A DNA stretch of 64,000 nucleotides. It comes from Albugo candida (lineage: Eukaryota > Oomycota > Peronosporomycetes > Albuginales). The notes below the pieces were generated by a model. It worked only from the letters and a program-made list of their open reading frames with translations, did no database searches and was not told the DNA's origin. A program made the translations under genes and the position numbers. Below, piece after piece: positions 22,901-34,279 of the stretch; positions within the stretch are counted from its first letter, which is position 1; every line of letters begins with the position of its first letter. The stretch spans positions 62,001-126,000 of the forward strand of contig JBDOQK010000021.1 of the NCBI GenBank assembly GCA_040437565.1, given 5' to 3'.

Positions 22901-24892
22901 TAATAATTGCCTCAACCTTTGTTACTTCGAGAGAATTAGGTGAAAACTGAAATGAAATCGAAGCTGATGGTCATTGAAGAAACGTCTTTTTGATTTCGCA
23001 ATAGCCAATTTTATTGGAACAGGCTTAAGGACGAAGTGGTCGATCCAGGAAAGTGGAATATTTTAACAACGTGATACTTCATTGCTTTTATCACCTAATT
23101 TACTGACTATAAAAATTTTGAGATAAGATTCATCGTAGGAGCGCTTTTTGTGCATTCGTGTCTTATCAGGCGATATTTAATACATTCTAGGAAAAAGCCT
23201 TTGCAAGATTGAACTGATTCAAACCCACCGACATAATCATATGCTTTGTTTCCAAACCCAATTGAATTTTCCATTTTATTTCGCAATCCCGCTTTCACTT
23301 CTCATTCCCTAAATTAATATTTCTCATGATGATCTGCATTCTACCACGTGGTCGCATTCTGGTCGAAACATTCCAGTAGACATACCAAATTGGAGTACTC
23401 CAATGTCTCAGAAAAGTATCTTACGAAGCATGAGTGCCATATCACTAACAGATCTTGTCATTCTTGATGCCTCATGTCGCCTGGACTTGCACGGTAAGGC
23501 TGACACCAAGAATTTATGCATACCAATGTAGCATGGGTTTGATGTCGTCGTCTTCGAAAGGACAGCATTCACTATCGTGAGCTGAAAGTTTTCTTATCAC
23601 AAGGCTTGCAAGCGACACAGTATACAGATAGTAGCACTTTCTCCCATGAGTACAGGAGCGATACCGTCCAGACAGGATGCTCTATCGATTATCGATTGCT
23701 TCGGTAATTGAGCAAATTAGTACCCCTCATCACATAGAGACCACCTCACTTAATCTGGAATGTCTTTATCCGTGCATTGTCGTTTAGCCCGTGGCCATCC
23801 TCTCCTTTCTACTCCCAGATTGTTTGATTCCGGTATTATCATCAGATAAAGTGATACCTGAATAAGATACTTTTGTCTTGCAATCAAAAAAAGGAATAAA
23901 GATGCACTCCGACTGAAAAGTGACATGAAGATCAAGTTTGGTAGCTTATATTGTGATCGGCTATCCAATTCAAGTCCAAGTAGCCAAAAAATGGACAGCA
24001 ACATCCCTTTCTAGTTGCATGGAATAGAGACTTTGTTATCTTTGTGATTTACGTATTGAAGTAGTGCTTGAAATCAATTATGGAATTTAGTAGTATCCAT
24101 ATCACATAGTATTACTCATGCAATAACCTTTTGTCGTCGTATGCGCAATTTCCATATTCTTGATGTGGTGATTATTGCAGCTATGGCTTCGCTGCTCTAC
24201 CCAGACGTACCGAGTCATGTAAATTAAATGGCGCAAGTGCACTCGTTAAGTAGTATTAAATTTCTGTAATCGAACAGCGACTTTTAGCTCCTTTGACTTT
24301 TGCTCCCCTTTAGCTGCATTTGTTGCTCAACTGGAGCCTAGCCTTCGATGATGATGTGATATATTTGCAATTACCACTCTAATTCATGTACTTCTTCCTC
24401 AACAGGTCTGATCTGTGCTATTGAGCATGGTTGTATTTTTTGTAGTCGCCCATTCGAATAGATTTTACTGATTAGAGTCTACCATGACTTGCCGCTACAT
24501 CATTTCATTCTGTACTGATTTCAGTAGCAACAAATTTCATTATCCGCAAAGCTAAAAAGTATGCGATTTTTGACCTCATTTATACAGACAAAGAAAGGTC
24601 TTGAATTTTCGCTCTTGTAACAGGTTGACAGTGCTCCTAATCAAAACAAAATGTGTCAAATATCTTGTACGTCAATTTTTTCTGAACAAACTTGATATCA
24701 ATAGGGAAGAGAATCGACGAAGGCGCATCAAAATGCACGCAAAAGGCCGGAATTCCATAACCATTCTCCATAGAAAAAAGGAGGGCAGTTGCGGCACCTC
24801 CTTCCACTTGCACTCGCGCGCAGCAAAACAACATCTATTTATATGGAAGTCTTCTATAAATAAAGAATAGTGCTCCAGAAGAATGCATTGGA
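19902..24892. other. About 5 kb without a recognised gene
   Basis: Several short frames have coding-like stretches, for example 20185-20300 (includes NNAANIYNILRPAGCKMF), 21098-21405 (starts MFVVLAAPSKMIMSNVGR) and 21748-22115 on the plus strand opposed by 21713-21925 on the minus strand. None reaches 140 codons and none belongs to a family I know. Given the short introns seen at 39-41 kb, one or more intron-rich or decayed genes may be hidden here. The gap at 21406 has no flanking duplication. Confidence 0.4.
22155..22986. repeat. Gap-flanking duplication (22155-22520 / 22621-22986)
   Basis: 366 bp repeat across the gap with no difference seen. This is an unmerged contig overlap. Confidence 0.85.
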
Positions 24893-27800
24893 ATGGAAGC
24901 AACGGGAGGCAAGACGGTATATTCGGCGCGATACGACACATTGTTACCAGCAGAAAAAAGCGCCCTTTGGGATTCCTTTTCTGAATGGAGAGCTTCAAAT
25001 TGCATGCATCAGGAAGCTTCCATTTCGAACCTCAAGTCAACACTCTTGGCAATGCAGGCGAATTTCATGGATCAATCACAGTATATTCGAGGCGACTATG
25101 TATGGCAAAAGAGCATTGCGCAATTTCTTCATGAAATGAATGATTTGGTACAAGGCAAACTTGATCGATTGTATAGTGAAAACGAATCGTATTGTTCGAG
25201 TTTTTGCATTCAGATTGCACAATTTTTTCAACAAAAAAACAAACAGCATCAATGCGATCTCTCACGTGAGCGCGTGATTTTTGAGGAGAAAGTGCGAAAA
25301 GTGCGGCAGACGTTCAAGATAGAGAAAGCTAATTCGGCAGTATTGGAGAAGTGCCTCCGTCAGCAAGAAATGCTACAACTCAAGTCGAGATTCGACATGT
25401 CTGTCGCACAACTTGAAACAGAGCATGCTGAACGCGAAAAGCTTCTTACCCAAGCTATTATCGAGCTCAAATCAACGTGTAATTTGACCCAAACGCGCGC
25501 AGAAGAGCTTTCATTTGCATACCAACAGAACCTGGTAGAGATAGAGCAACTTAGGGAAGAAGTAGTAGCATCAAAACAGAGTAATGTTTCAAAAACTGTG
25601 ACGACACCTCCAAAGGAAGAAATGACAACAAAATCATTAACCGATGCACGTCAAAGTGTAGCTACTCTCAAGGTGAAATTACTAGAAATGCAGGCAGAAA
25701 AGATGTCAATCAGCGAGCGTTTCGCTCAAATAACAAGAGACTTTCATAAAATCAGCGAAGACCTTATTTTGATGAGAAATCATGCAAGCAAATTGGATCG
25801 AGAAATGTTTGAGAAAACCAAACGGATTGCGGAGCTAGAAGAGAACAGTTTTGCTTCAAAAGAGATGCGAATGGAATTTGAAATTGGATTTGAACGTCTT
25901 AATCTCGCACTAACCGAAAAATCACGACTGTGCGATTGTTTGTTGGAGAAACAAGAGCGGCTAGAGAAGACACTGTTGAAAGAGATAGAAGAAGCGAACG
26001 AATTCGATGAGTGTGACGTTCAGATCAAGGCACCAGCGAGTAAGGATTCCAAAAAAAATCTTTGGGAGGCTGCACGCAAATTCTATGACTGGAAGAGCGA
26101 TCACAGCAAGATCGAAATCAAAGTACCTACGGATTCTTTCACTCCATTGCAATTGGAATGCAGTCACGCATTGCAGCTTCGACTCGAAATGGAACAGAAA
26201 TTCGGAGCGCAGTTGCAAGCAAGAGTGGTGCAGGAACGAAATTTTGTCTTGGCATACCTGAGAGCTCAAAATCGCAACAAGCAAAAAGCAGCAGCTTTCA
26301 TGCAAACCCTCTCATCGAAATGGAAGAAAAGGCAGACAAAAGCCGGATTGCCGACATCATACGCATCTTTACGTGATGGGTCGATGCTTGCAGAAGCAGA
26401 ATCCGTCTTGGATTTGTACACTTTTATTGAGCATCTTGTCGCCGAAGCATATGATAAGCTCGGGTACACTGACTGGAATGACACAGATATCGCGTTCTTG
26501 CAAGAAGAACGGAATAGTCTCAAAGATCGAGTAGGAAGATACGAAGCCCAATTACAGCATCAGCAGGAACAGATCCAAAAGCACTTGCATCATGCTGCAA
26601 AGTCACAATTACTACATCAAGAATTCTTTTTCTTGATGTAGTAATTGTGACTTTGCAGCATGATGCAAGTGCTTTTGGATCTGTTCCTGCTGATGCTGNN
26701 NNNNNNNNNNNNNNNNNNNNNNNNNNNNNNNNNNNNNNNNNNNNNNNNNNNNNNNNNNNNNNNNNNNNNNNNNNNNNNNNNNNNNNNNNNNNNNNNNNAG
26801 CGAGCGTTTCGCTCAAATAACAAGAGACTTTCATAAAATCAGCGAAGACCTTATTTTGATGAGAAATCATGCAAGCAAATTGGATCGAGAAATGTTTGAG
26901 AAAACCAAACGGATTGCGGAGCTAGAAGAGAACAGTTTTGCTTCAAAAGAGATGCGAATGGAATTTGAAATTGGATTTGAACGTCTTAATCTCGCACTAA
27001 CCGAAAAATCACGACTGTGCGATTGTTTGTTGGAGAAACAAGAGCGGCTAGAGAAGACACTGTTGAAAGAGATAGAAGAAGCGAACGAATTCGATGAGTG
27101 TGACGTTCAGATCAAGGCACCAGCGAGTAAGGATTCCAAAAAAAATCTTTGGGAGGCTGCACGCAAATTCTATGACTGGAAGAGCGATCACAGCAAGATC
27201 GAAATCAAAGTACCTACGGATTCTTTCACTCCATTGCAATTGGAATGCAGTCACGCATTGCAGCTTCGACTCGAAATGGAACAGAAATTCGGAGCGCAGT
27301 TGCAAGCAAGAGTGGTGCAGGAACGAAATTTTGTCTTGGCATACCTGAGAGCTCAAAATCGCAACAAGCAAAAAGCAGCAGCTTTCATGCAAACCCTCTC
27401 ATCGAAATGGAAGAAAAGGCAGACAAAAGCCGGATTGCCGACATCATACGCATCTTTACGTGATGGGTCGATGCTTGCAGAAGCAGAATCCGTCTTGGAT
27501 TTGTACACTTTTATTGAGCATCTTGTCGCCGAAGCATATGATAAGCTCGGGTACACTGACTGGAATGACACAGATATCGCGTTCTTGCAAGAAGAACGGA
27601 ATAGTCTCAAAGATCGAGTAGGAAGATACGAAGCCCAATTACAGCATCAGCAGGAACAGATCCAAAAGCACTTGCATCATGCTGCAAAGTCACAATTACT
27701 ACATCAAGAAAAAGAATTCTTACTGGCCGAATTGAATACTAGACACCGCGAATTGAGACGCTCATACGAAGAAGCAATCGCCACACGAGAAACCAGCATA

Positions 27801-28133
27801 AATTATCATCTTAAATCGAACGAGTGTTCGGTCGCTCAAAATACAATCAAATCTCTCAGTTTGATACATTACGACAAATCATCAAGTCAGCCTGCAATGA
27901 TCAATACGGGTTTACGTGCTGTCGGCCTTAAATCTCAAAGTCCTCGTTCTGAAGCAAAAAACATGGATGAAAGTGGTTCTTTTTCTTCGCTTCCGGTTCG
28001 TCCGGTAGGTAGAAATCCAAATGAAAAGCGACGCGATCATGTTCGAGGTCTTTTGAAAGAGGAATTGATGAGCACCACCGCACATTCCTCGAATGACAAT
28101 CATGCAGTTGTTGGATCCGATGGCGTAAGTTGA
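24893..28133 (+). CDS. Coiled-coil protein, duplicated in the middle by an assembly fault
   Basis: Two long frames (24893-26641, 582 codons; 26856-28133, 425 codons) are one gene. The segment 25712-26626 is repeated exactly at 26799-27713 across a 100-N gap, and the first copy ends in a hairpin artefact. Counting the repeat once gives an intronless protein of about 717 residues. It is mostly charged heptad-rich helix, strongest over residues 140-390 and 540-630, with a compact middle around CSHALQLRLEMEQKFGAQLQ and a polar, disordered tail of about 100 residues. There is no signal peptide or membrane span. Long coiled coils of this kind are structural or scaffolding proteins, for example at centrosomes or basal bodies, but no family signature is recognised. 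The ATG at 24893 is the first in frame. Confidence 0.75.
25712..27713. repeat. Gap-flanking duplication inside the coiled-coil gene
   Basis: Copies 25712-26626 and 26799-27713, 915 bp, with no difference seen, lie on the two sides of the gap 26699-26798. Confidence 0.9.
26555..26698. repeat. 69-bp perfect inverted repeat at a contig end
   Basis: 26555-26623 and 26630-26698 are exact reverse complements with a 6-base loop, and the right arm ends at the N run. The second copy of the gene at 27640-27720 lacks the hairpin and reads straight through. This is a foldback read or assembly artefact, not a biological hairpin. Confidence 0.85.
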
Positions 28134-28571
28134 CAGCTGAAATGCGAATTTTGATGCTGACATTCATTCACTCATCTGACAGCTATTCCAAATATTTCAA
28201 CGACGTCTTTCCCGCCGGAAAGAGTGAATGTCAGCGTTGGGATACTGAAATCAGAATCAGATTCACCTTTATTCATACAGTAATACCGGTACGTTTTCCG
28301 ATTTTGTGGCTCTAGTATCGCGCATCAAACTGTATCCACTCGCTCCAAAGAATATTGTATCAAGTACGTATGCAACAATGCGTTTTTCTCACAATAAGTA
28401 AAGCTAACGCATACGATCACTGTGTCTAGTTCACGCGCGCAACCATAAAGTAGTGGACATCTCTTTGAGGATTCATTTTTCTCTTCTCTACCGGGTATAC
28501 GGTACGTCCACGCCGTCATGAGGTATCACATGTATACTTATACCTCATGTATGTATAGTCGTCATACAAAA
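28134..28571. other. Intergenic region upstream of transportin
   Basis: No frames of note. Some upstream ATGs are present, including one in frame at 28518. No clear promoter element is seen. Confidence 0.5.
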
Positions 28572-31379
28572 ATGAACGCAAATTGGCAGCCACAAAGCAA
28601 TTTATTGGAGCAAGTTGTGAGCCTTTTAAAGGCGTATTTGATTCCAAACAACGACATACAGCGTCAGAGTTATGAGCGCCTGCAACAATTCCAGCAAAAT
28701 CTGGAATTCAACCTGTATTTAGTCCACATTTTATCAAACCAATCCTCTGAATTCAGCCCGGACATTCGACAACTGGCAGGCTTACTACTGAAACGCAATA
28801 TCAAATCGCAAAATGTCGCAATATCTACCGGAAAAACAAGCGCACAAATGGAAATGCTCGCGTATATACGATCTCAAATCATTTGTATACTGGCTGATTC
28901 GAATCAAAGTATACGAAATACCGCCAGCTCATTGGTAACTACCTTTGTGTCTCAGTATACGTTTATCGATGAATGGCCAGAATTGATGCCGGCGCTATTT
29001 CAATATCTTGAGCAACAGAACAATGTCGATGCGATTGCCGGGGCATTCAGTGCTCTGTGTAAGATCTGCGAAGACTCGGCTTCGAGATTAGAAAGCTCAC
29101 CGACACGGCCGCTGAATAAACTGATACCGATATTACTGCAGTATTTTCATCATCCGACATCTCAATTCCGCCAGGATGCTCTCAATTGTATCAATCATGT
29201 GCTCGTGTTCATGCCTGTGGGGCTGGTGATACATATGGAAGGCTTCTTACAGGGAATATCGAATCTCACCCAAGATGCAAACAATCAAGTGCGAAGATTG
29301 GTATGTAAAAGTATTGTCATATTACTGGAAGTCGGTGTGCAGTACCTTGCACCTCATTTGGATCAGATCATTCAATTTATCTTACGAGCAAATGAAGACG
29401 ACGATGAAGAAATCGCTATTGAAGCGTGTGAGTTTTGGGCGTCTTTTGTGGATCTAAAAGAGTTTAAAGATTTGAAGCCGATTTTACAACCTTATTTACC
29501 ACGCGTTCTGCCGCTTTTATTCAGTAAAATGGTGTATTCGGAAGAAGATCTCGCTACTTTTGAAGCAGAAGAACAACAGCAGAATGAAAGTGTTCCCGAC
29601 AGACCTGAAGATATCAAACCGATTTTTCACAAAACTGTGAAGAAAGCAGATGGACAGATCGAGTCGAGTCTCAAGCCACAATCAGTGGAGGCACAATGTA
29701 CATCGGAGACGACCTTCAAAGGAGCTTGCGGAGTGACAAATGTTCATGTTGGAGACGACTCAGAGGACGAGGATGATGAAGACGATGATGATGATGACTC
29801 TATGCTTCAATGGAATCTTCGTCGATGCTCTGCTGCAAGTCTAGATAACTTGGCCAATGGGTACGGGAATCAAGTATTGCCAGTTTTATTGCCATTATTG
29901 CAAGAACGCTTATCACTCGATGGTCCTTGGCCTTTAGTGGAAAGTGGTATTCTCGCATTAGGAGCTATTGCTGATGGATGTTATACAGGAATCACTCCTC
30001 ATTTACCTCAGCTTTTCCCATTTCTGATGCAGAAACTCAACGATCCAGCGCCATTTATTCGAAGTATTACTTGCTGGACACTGAGTCGATACGCTTCTTG
30101 GATCGTAGATCAAAGCAATCACGATCAATTTCTCAAGCCTTTGATGGAAGGAATGTTACAACGCATCTTGGATCCGCATAAAAAGGTTCAAGAAGCCGCG
30201 TGTTCCGCCTTTTGCACTTTGGAAGAAGAAGCACGTGAAGATCTCATCCCGTACTTGGGCTTTATTCTCCAGACATTCATGTGTGCATTCGCAAAGTATC
30301 AAGCGAAAAACCTCCTCATTTTGTACGATGCGATTGGCACATTGGCAGATTCCGTCTCGAGTCATTTGAATGAGAAGGAGTTCATTGCGGTTTTAATGCC
30401 GCCACTACTTTCAAAATGGAACGAATTGGCTGACAATCGTCGTGAGATCCTTCCGCTTTTCGAGTGTTTGGCGTCTGTTGCCTCGGCTTTGGGTAATGGC
30501 TTTGAGGAATTCGCTTTGATCGTTTATGGGCGCTGTCAACGCATTGTGGAGAATGAACTGATGGCTGATGCAATGTATGAGCAGAATCCAACTGATTGTG
30601 ATGCTGGCGATCCTGAATTCCTAGTTTGCGCATTGGATCTGATCTCTGGAATTGTGGAAGGAATTCAGTGTCAATGTGAGGGGCTACTAATGGGGTCAAA
30701 TATTCTGAACATTGTGGCGAATTGTATTCAGCATAGCACCTTGGATGTTCGCCAAAGTGCGATGGGTGTGATTGGTGATATTGCGAAATATGCACCAGCG
30801 ATTTTGAAGCCAGGATTGGAGCAAATGATTCCGATATTGGTGCACAATATTGACCCGGAAATACCGACTGTATGTAACAATGCGAGTTGGTCAGTCGGGG
30901 AAATTGCGATGCAATTAAGAGGGGACATGGAGCCGTTTGTGCATGATATACTTACGAGATTGATTGGGATGATAAATCGACCGAAATTACCGCGAAATCT
31001 GATCGAAAATTGCGCGATTACGATTGGTCGATTGGGATACGTGTGTCCGCATCAAGTGGCACCGTACCTTAAAGAATTCGCGAAACCATGGTGTCGCGCA
31101 TTGGCTCATTTAAATTCGATGGAGGAGAAGGAGGAATGTTTTTTGGGATTGTGTTATGTGATTCAGGCGAATCCGAATGGTATTGTGGCAGACTTTGTGT
31201 ATTTTTGTGGCGCAATAGCATCATTGCAAGGCCAAGAAATTGAGAATCAAGAACTAAAGCAGATGCTGTATCAATTGGTTCACAGCTTCAAGCAAAGTAT
31301 GGGTGAAAATTGGGCGAATTACTTTGCTGCTTTCCCGAAAAGCCTACAAACTTTTTTAAGTACGTGTTTCCACATATGA
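28572..31379 (+). CDS. TNPO1: Transportin-1 (karyopherin beta-2), nuclear import receptor
   Basis: An intronless protein of 935 residues from the ATG at 28572; animal transportin-1 is about 890-898. It imports PY-NLS cargoes such as hnRNP-type RNA-binding proteins through nuclear pores and releases them on Ran-GTP. The whole chain aligns with animal transportin. The importin-beta N-terminal region is followed by HEAT repeats with KICEDSA, an acidic H8 loop (about residues 395-410, DDSEDEDDEDDDDDD) and the signature WNLRRCSAASLDNLANGYG. Next come SITCWTLSRYASW, VQEAACSAFCTLEEEA, KNLLILYDAIGTLADSV, CNNASWSVGEI and ENCAITIGRLGYVCP. The two tryptophans that bind the PY-NLS in human Kap-beta-2 (W460, W730) are kept at about residues 502 and 773. 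An in-frame ATG 18 codons upstream exists, but MNANWQPQ aligns with the animal start, so I chose 28572. Confidence 0.95.
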   Translation: MNANWQPQSNLLEQVVSLLKAYLIPNNDIQRQSYERLQQFQQNLEFNLYLVHILSNQSSEFSPDIRQLAGLLLKRNIKSQNVAISTGKTSAQMEMLAYIRSQIICILADSNQSIRNTASSLVTTFVSQYTFIDEWPELMPALFQYLEQQNNVDAIAGAFSALCKICEDSASRLESSPTRPLNKLIPILLQYFHHPTSQFRQDALNCINHVLVFMPVGLVIHMEGFLQGISNLTQDANNQVRRLVCKSIVILLEVGVQYLAPHLDQIIQFILRANEDDDEEIAIEACEFWASFVDLKEFKDLKPILQPYLPRVLPLLFSKMVYSEEDLATFEAEEQQQNESVPDRPEDIKPIFHKTVKKADGQIESSLKPQSVEAQCTSETTFKGACGVTNVHVGDDSEDEDDEDDDDDDSMLQWNLRRCSAASLDNLANGYGNQVLPVLLPLLQERLSLDGPWPLVESGILALGAIADGCYTGITPHLPQLFPFLMQKLNDPAPFIRSITCWTLSRYASWIVDQSNHDQFLKPLMEGMLQRILDPHKKVQEAACSAFCTLEEEAREDLIPYLGFILQTFMCAFAKYQAKNLLILYDAIGTLADSVSSHLNEKEFIAVLMPPLLSKWNELADNRREILPLFECLASVASALGNGFEEFALIVYGRCQRIVENELMADAMYEQNPTDCDAGDPEFLVCALDLISGIVEGIQCQCEGLLMGSNILNIVANCIQHSTLDVRQSAMGVIGDIAKYAPAILKPGLEQMIPILVHNIDPEIPTVCNNASWSVGEIAMQLRGDMEPFVHDILTRLIGMINRPKLPRNLIENCAITIGRLGYVCPHQVAPYLKEFAKPWCRALAHLNSMEEKEECFLGLCYVIQANPNGIVADFVYFCGAIASLQGQEIENQELKQMLYQLVHSFKQSMGENWANYFAAFPKSLQTFLSTCFHI

Positions 31380-31631
31380 AGCGTACTTGTAGGAATTTAG
31401 TATAGGAATTAGTATAGGAATAGGAAATCGGACCGGCACAGCGTAGAGGGGTAAACCATCATAGTTACTTGACTTAGTATAAGTCTACACAGGTACCTGC
31501 AAGATTGTTTGCACCACATCTTCAACCCTTTTGACGTGATGTGGCAAAATATGTCACACAATTTTCTTGCTGCTCCTTTTCGTAGAAAAAAGTAACAAAT
31601 TGCTGAATTCGTTTTGATAATTCGAATTCGA
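31380..31631. other. Short intergenic spacer
   Basis: About 250 bp between two plus-strand genes. It contains a short repeated word (ATTTAGTATAGGAATTAGTA). No gene is present. Confidence 0.5.
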
Positions 31632-32486
31632 ATGAAGAAAAACGATTACTATAAAGTTACCACAATATTAGATTTGAAAGGGTCAGTCAGAACGAGTAAA
31701 ATCGGGCAACGTACAGTCTGCGTTCCGTTCCTGGTACCTCATTCTGTAATTATCAACCGAAAGAGAAGAATGCTTGTATCGACAGTAATTGGGATACTTA
31801 CGATTTTATTGGTGGTTCTTACTGTCTTCATTTATCTATTTATAAAAATCGTGCTTTGGGTATCTATTCCTCTAAGCCTTCTTTTGTGTGTGATTTGTGT
31901 GAGTATAATATGGGTATACATCTTGCGTTCCATGCGTGCGAAGGGATACTATACGTGCACTCAGATACTTATGGAAGATAGAGTCGTGCCACCTTCCAAT
32001 TCTTCAAGCACAGTGGACGCTACAGGTATGCTTGGCTCACATGCACGGTATCGAAAGCCCAAAATACGCGAGCATCGCTTTCTCCAGAATGCACACAGTA
32101 TACTTGTATCGACCAAGTCTACAAAATCATATGAGAGTGAAGTATCAACGACGGAATCAGAAGATGATTCTGAGGATGCAAGTGTGACGGACCCGAATCT
32201 GAGTCGCAGTTTTACGCTTCCAGCTGATTTTGTACGACGTCGCGCGCATTCGCAAGGCCGTCCTCTTCACAGCAAACACCTGAAAAGAACATCACTTTGT
32301 AAAATGGATTCTACACGCGTCTATGGAACCATACGGAAACGAGCTGCAACTTGTCTTGAAACCAGCGCTCCATTATCTCGGAATAGATGTCATGGTAGTC
32401 GTGCTTTGGAAACGGGAGACGTATACATCGGTAATTTTCGGAATTCTACAATTGTCCCTCGCGAGCGGTTTAATCGCTTCTCATGA
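31632..32486 (+). CDS. Membrane protein with a two-helix hairpin, unknown function
   Basis: A 284-residue ORF from the ATG at 31632 (MKKNDYYK). Residues 48-71 and 73-98 are long hydrophobic segments (TVIGILTILLVVLTVFIYLF, then IVLWVSIPLSLLLCVICVSI) separated by two residues, so they form a tight hairpin or a long re-entrant pair. The N-terminal 45 residues are basic. The 190-residue C-terminal tail is hydrophilic, Ser/Arg-rich and low complexity, with an acidic patch (STTESEDDSEDASVTD) and RR/KR clusters, as in cytosolic phosphorylated tails. No signal peptide is present. The topology recalls reticulon-like or PH-associated hairpin proteins, but no family signature is visible. Confidence 0.6.
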   Translation: MKKNDYYKVTTILDLKGSVRTSKIGQRTVCVPFLVPHSVIINRKRRMLVSTVIGILTILLVVLTVFIYLFIKIVLWVSIPLSLLLCVICVSIIWVYILRSMRAKGYYTCTQILMEDRVVPPSNSSSTVDATGMLGSHARYRKPKIREHRFLQNAHSILVSTKSTKSYESEVSTTESEDDSEDASVTDPNLSRSFTLPADFVRRRAHSQGRPLHSKHLKRTSLCKMDSTRVYGTIRKRAATCLETSAPLSRNRCHGSRALETGDVYIGNFRNSTIVPRERFNRFS

Positions 32487-32554
32487 AGCTGCTCGTGCCT
32501 TTACTTGGGTATTTTAACTACTTTGGTAGCACTGGATAGTGTGGACACGCCATT

Positions 32555-33520
32555 TTAACCATTTGATGTCGAATTCAGGGCATTTTTGGCGGTGGAAATG
32601 TCTCTCGGCGATGGAAAGGATTGGCTGGAAAGTCTATTTGATCCTGTCATGCCTTTATCCCTGATCGTGGTGAATGAGCAGGTCGAGGAAGCAAACTCGA
32701 AGCTTTTGTTTTCTTCATTTTGCAAAGTGATTTGTGATGGATCTTCGAGTAATGATACCGAATGGAGCGAGGTCACATGAAGATCAGTTTTTTCCACGAA
32801 TTCAACGTTAGAACCTTGCTTTCCTTTCGTTTCCGATCGATTGGTTTTTCTACAAATCGCTGGTGAAACAATCGAATCATTTGATAAAGTTCTTGAGTTT
32901 CTTGTCTTTTGTTCGTCTTCTCGACTGTTGTAGATAGGCGATAGAGGACACCCAAAAAGATCATTTCTCGCAGTGCATTTCTTTTCACGGACAGAAAGCT
33001 GAAATCGATTCATTTTCACATGACGATCTTTCACGTGTGTTTGATATGTCACAATTGCCTCCTGGCAACGTGTGTGTAATTGATTCGGAGCGTACCTTTT
33101 CTCAAAATGCCACATGGTTGGCGATACAGTGGTTGAAACTTGTACCGAAGGCTCTTCCTGAAACAGCTTTCGTGCAATAGGATCTTCGTGCTGAGCGCTT
33201 TCAGAGGGTAAAACTACTTCATTTTGATCTGTTTTCTGTTCGGTAAGAGGTGAGAACTCGACAGGATTCATTGCTGATAGCGTATCGATACTCCAAGAGA
33301 GTTGTGTTACAGTCTGTTCAGTTATGTTCGTGTGGGAGGACCGATGTCGTGGGGTTTCGAATGTTTTGGAGTCGGCGATTGGATCGTATTGTAAGGAAAC
33401 TTCGAATGAGGGAAAGTTGTCACGTTTTACATTATTTTCGAATGGATTTTTGAATGATTCAATGGCATTTTGAGAGCTGAAAGGAGATATACTCGCCGTC
33501 GTTTCAGTATCATGCGCCAT
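32555..33520 (-). CDS. BORA: Bora-like protein, putative Aurora A / Polo kinase cofactor
   Basis: A 321-residue intronless minus-strand ORF. The N-terminal part follows the order of the conserved region of Bora (aurora borealis): an NPFE motif (residues 25-28), an ETPR motif (55-58), then LSWSIDTLSAMNPVEFSP (75-91). The last matches the Bora core, which in human reads FRWSIDQLAVINPVEIDP. A later ARKLF (residues 116-120) also echoes the animal RRKLF. In animals Bora, once phosphorylated by cyclin-CDK, lets Aurora A activate Plk1 for mitotic entry. The rest is Ser/Thr-rich and disordered, with an LFGCPLSPIYN block about two thirds along, as expected for a heavily phosphorylated regulator. The C-terminal half has no clear match. 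The call rests on motif order read by eye. Confidence 0.7.
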   Translation of the reverse strand: MAHDTETTASISPFSSQNAIESFKNPFENNVKRDNFPSFEVSLQYDPIADSKTFETPRHRSSHTNITEQTVTQLSWSIDTLSAMNPVEFSPLTEQKTDQNEVVLPSESAQHEDPIARKLFQEEPSVQVSTTVSPTMWHFEKRYAPNQLHTRCQEAIVTYQTHVKDRHVKMNRFQLSVREKKCTARNDLFGCPLSPIYNSREDEQKTRNSRTLSNDSIVSPAICRKTNRSETKGKQGSNVEFVEKTDLHVTSLHSVSLLEDPSQITLQNEENKSFEFASSTCSFTTIRDKGMTGSNRLSSQSFPSPRDISTAKNALNSTSNG

Positions 33521-34279
33521 GTAGAGCCGTTAATAAAGTGGACCACACTATGGCAACAAAATATTGTACAGAAAGGTACCCGCTGCATGAAAAAAAAGTC
33601 AACTCTTTGTGGCTGTCGTAAGCTGCTTTACTGCAGCTAGAGCTCACGAATCTAAGTAGAACAATTGATATTCTTATGCACGGTTTCAATTGACCCAAGC
33701 TCACAGAAAACGTTTGATTTGTGTGCAACACACAGGATCAGATGTGTGGTTGATCAGTTGGAAGTTCAAAGAGGGACAAACTCGATTGCCTTGAGTCGGG
33801 GAGTCCAGCTTAAGACTGTATGGTCTCAGTGTTCCAATTAGATATATAGCTGGAGCCAGTAGTGTCTCATATAACGCAATTTTTAGTGTGATTCATTCAA
33901 ACGCGATGTAGGAAGATTGTTACTCAAAGTACGTGTCAATGTCATCATCGCGCGAGCATCGCTGAGAATGATATGTTTGGGCTCACTTATGGAGCTAGAG
34001 ATAATTATCAAAGCAAAAGGCTGCAAGGGTGAGCTTATTTTTACATGAACGCTTCTTGCACGGAATATTTTGGTTCGTAAACTACAAAGCACTTTGTATA
34101 GTTGAGTGTGCAGTCCTTCCAATTCGACCGTCTTTTTCCTACAAAATCAAAGAATTCCTTATTCTTGGAATTAGCGATTCCTCACACAAGATACAGAGAA
34201 AATGATCCAAATTGTATTATTATGGATTTGGTCAGAAATATATATGAATCTTACAAAAAAAGCTTCCATCCAATGAGAA
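33521..34279. promoter_or_regulatory. Divergent intergenic region
   Basis: 759 bp between the Bora-like gene (leftward) and the next gene (rightward). Both upstream regions must lie here. Only frames under 80 codons are present, and no specific promoter motif is claimed. Confidence 0.4.

Noticed and set aside
26555-26698. A regulatory hairpin or terminator
   Set aside because: The perfect 69-bp arms run into the N gap, and the other copy of the same gene lacks the structure.
25961-27392. Two 114-codon minus-strand ORFs (25961-26305 and 27048-27392)
   Set aside because: They are antisense shadows of the coiled-coil gene, identical only because the segment is duplicated.
25712-27713. A true tandem gene duplication in the coiled-coil gene
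   Set aside because: 915 bp without a difference, ending at an N run and a foldback hairpin, points to assembly; real duplications would not stop exactly at gaps.
28518-28571. An upstream start for transportin giving 953 residues
   Set aside because: The extra 18 residues have no counterpart in animal transportin, and the internal ATG at 28572 aligns with the normal start.
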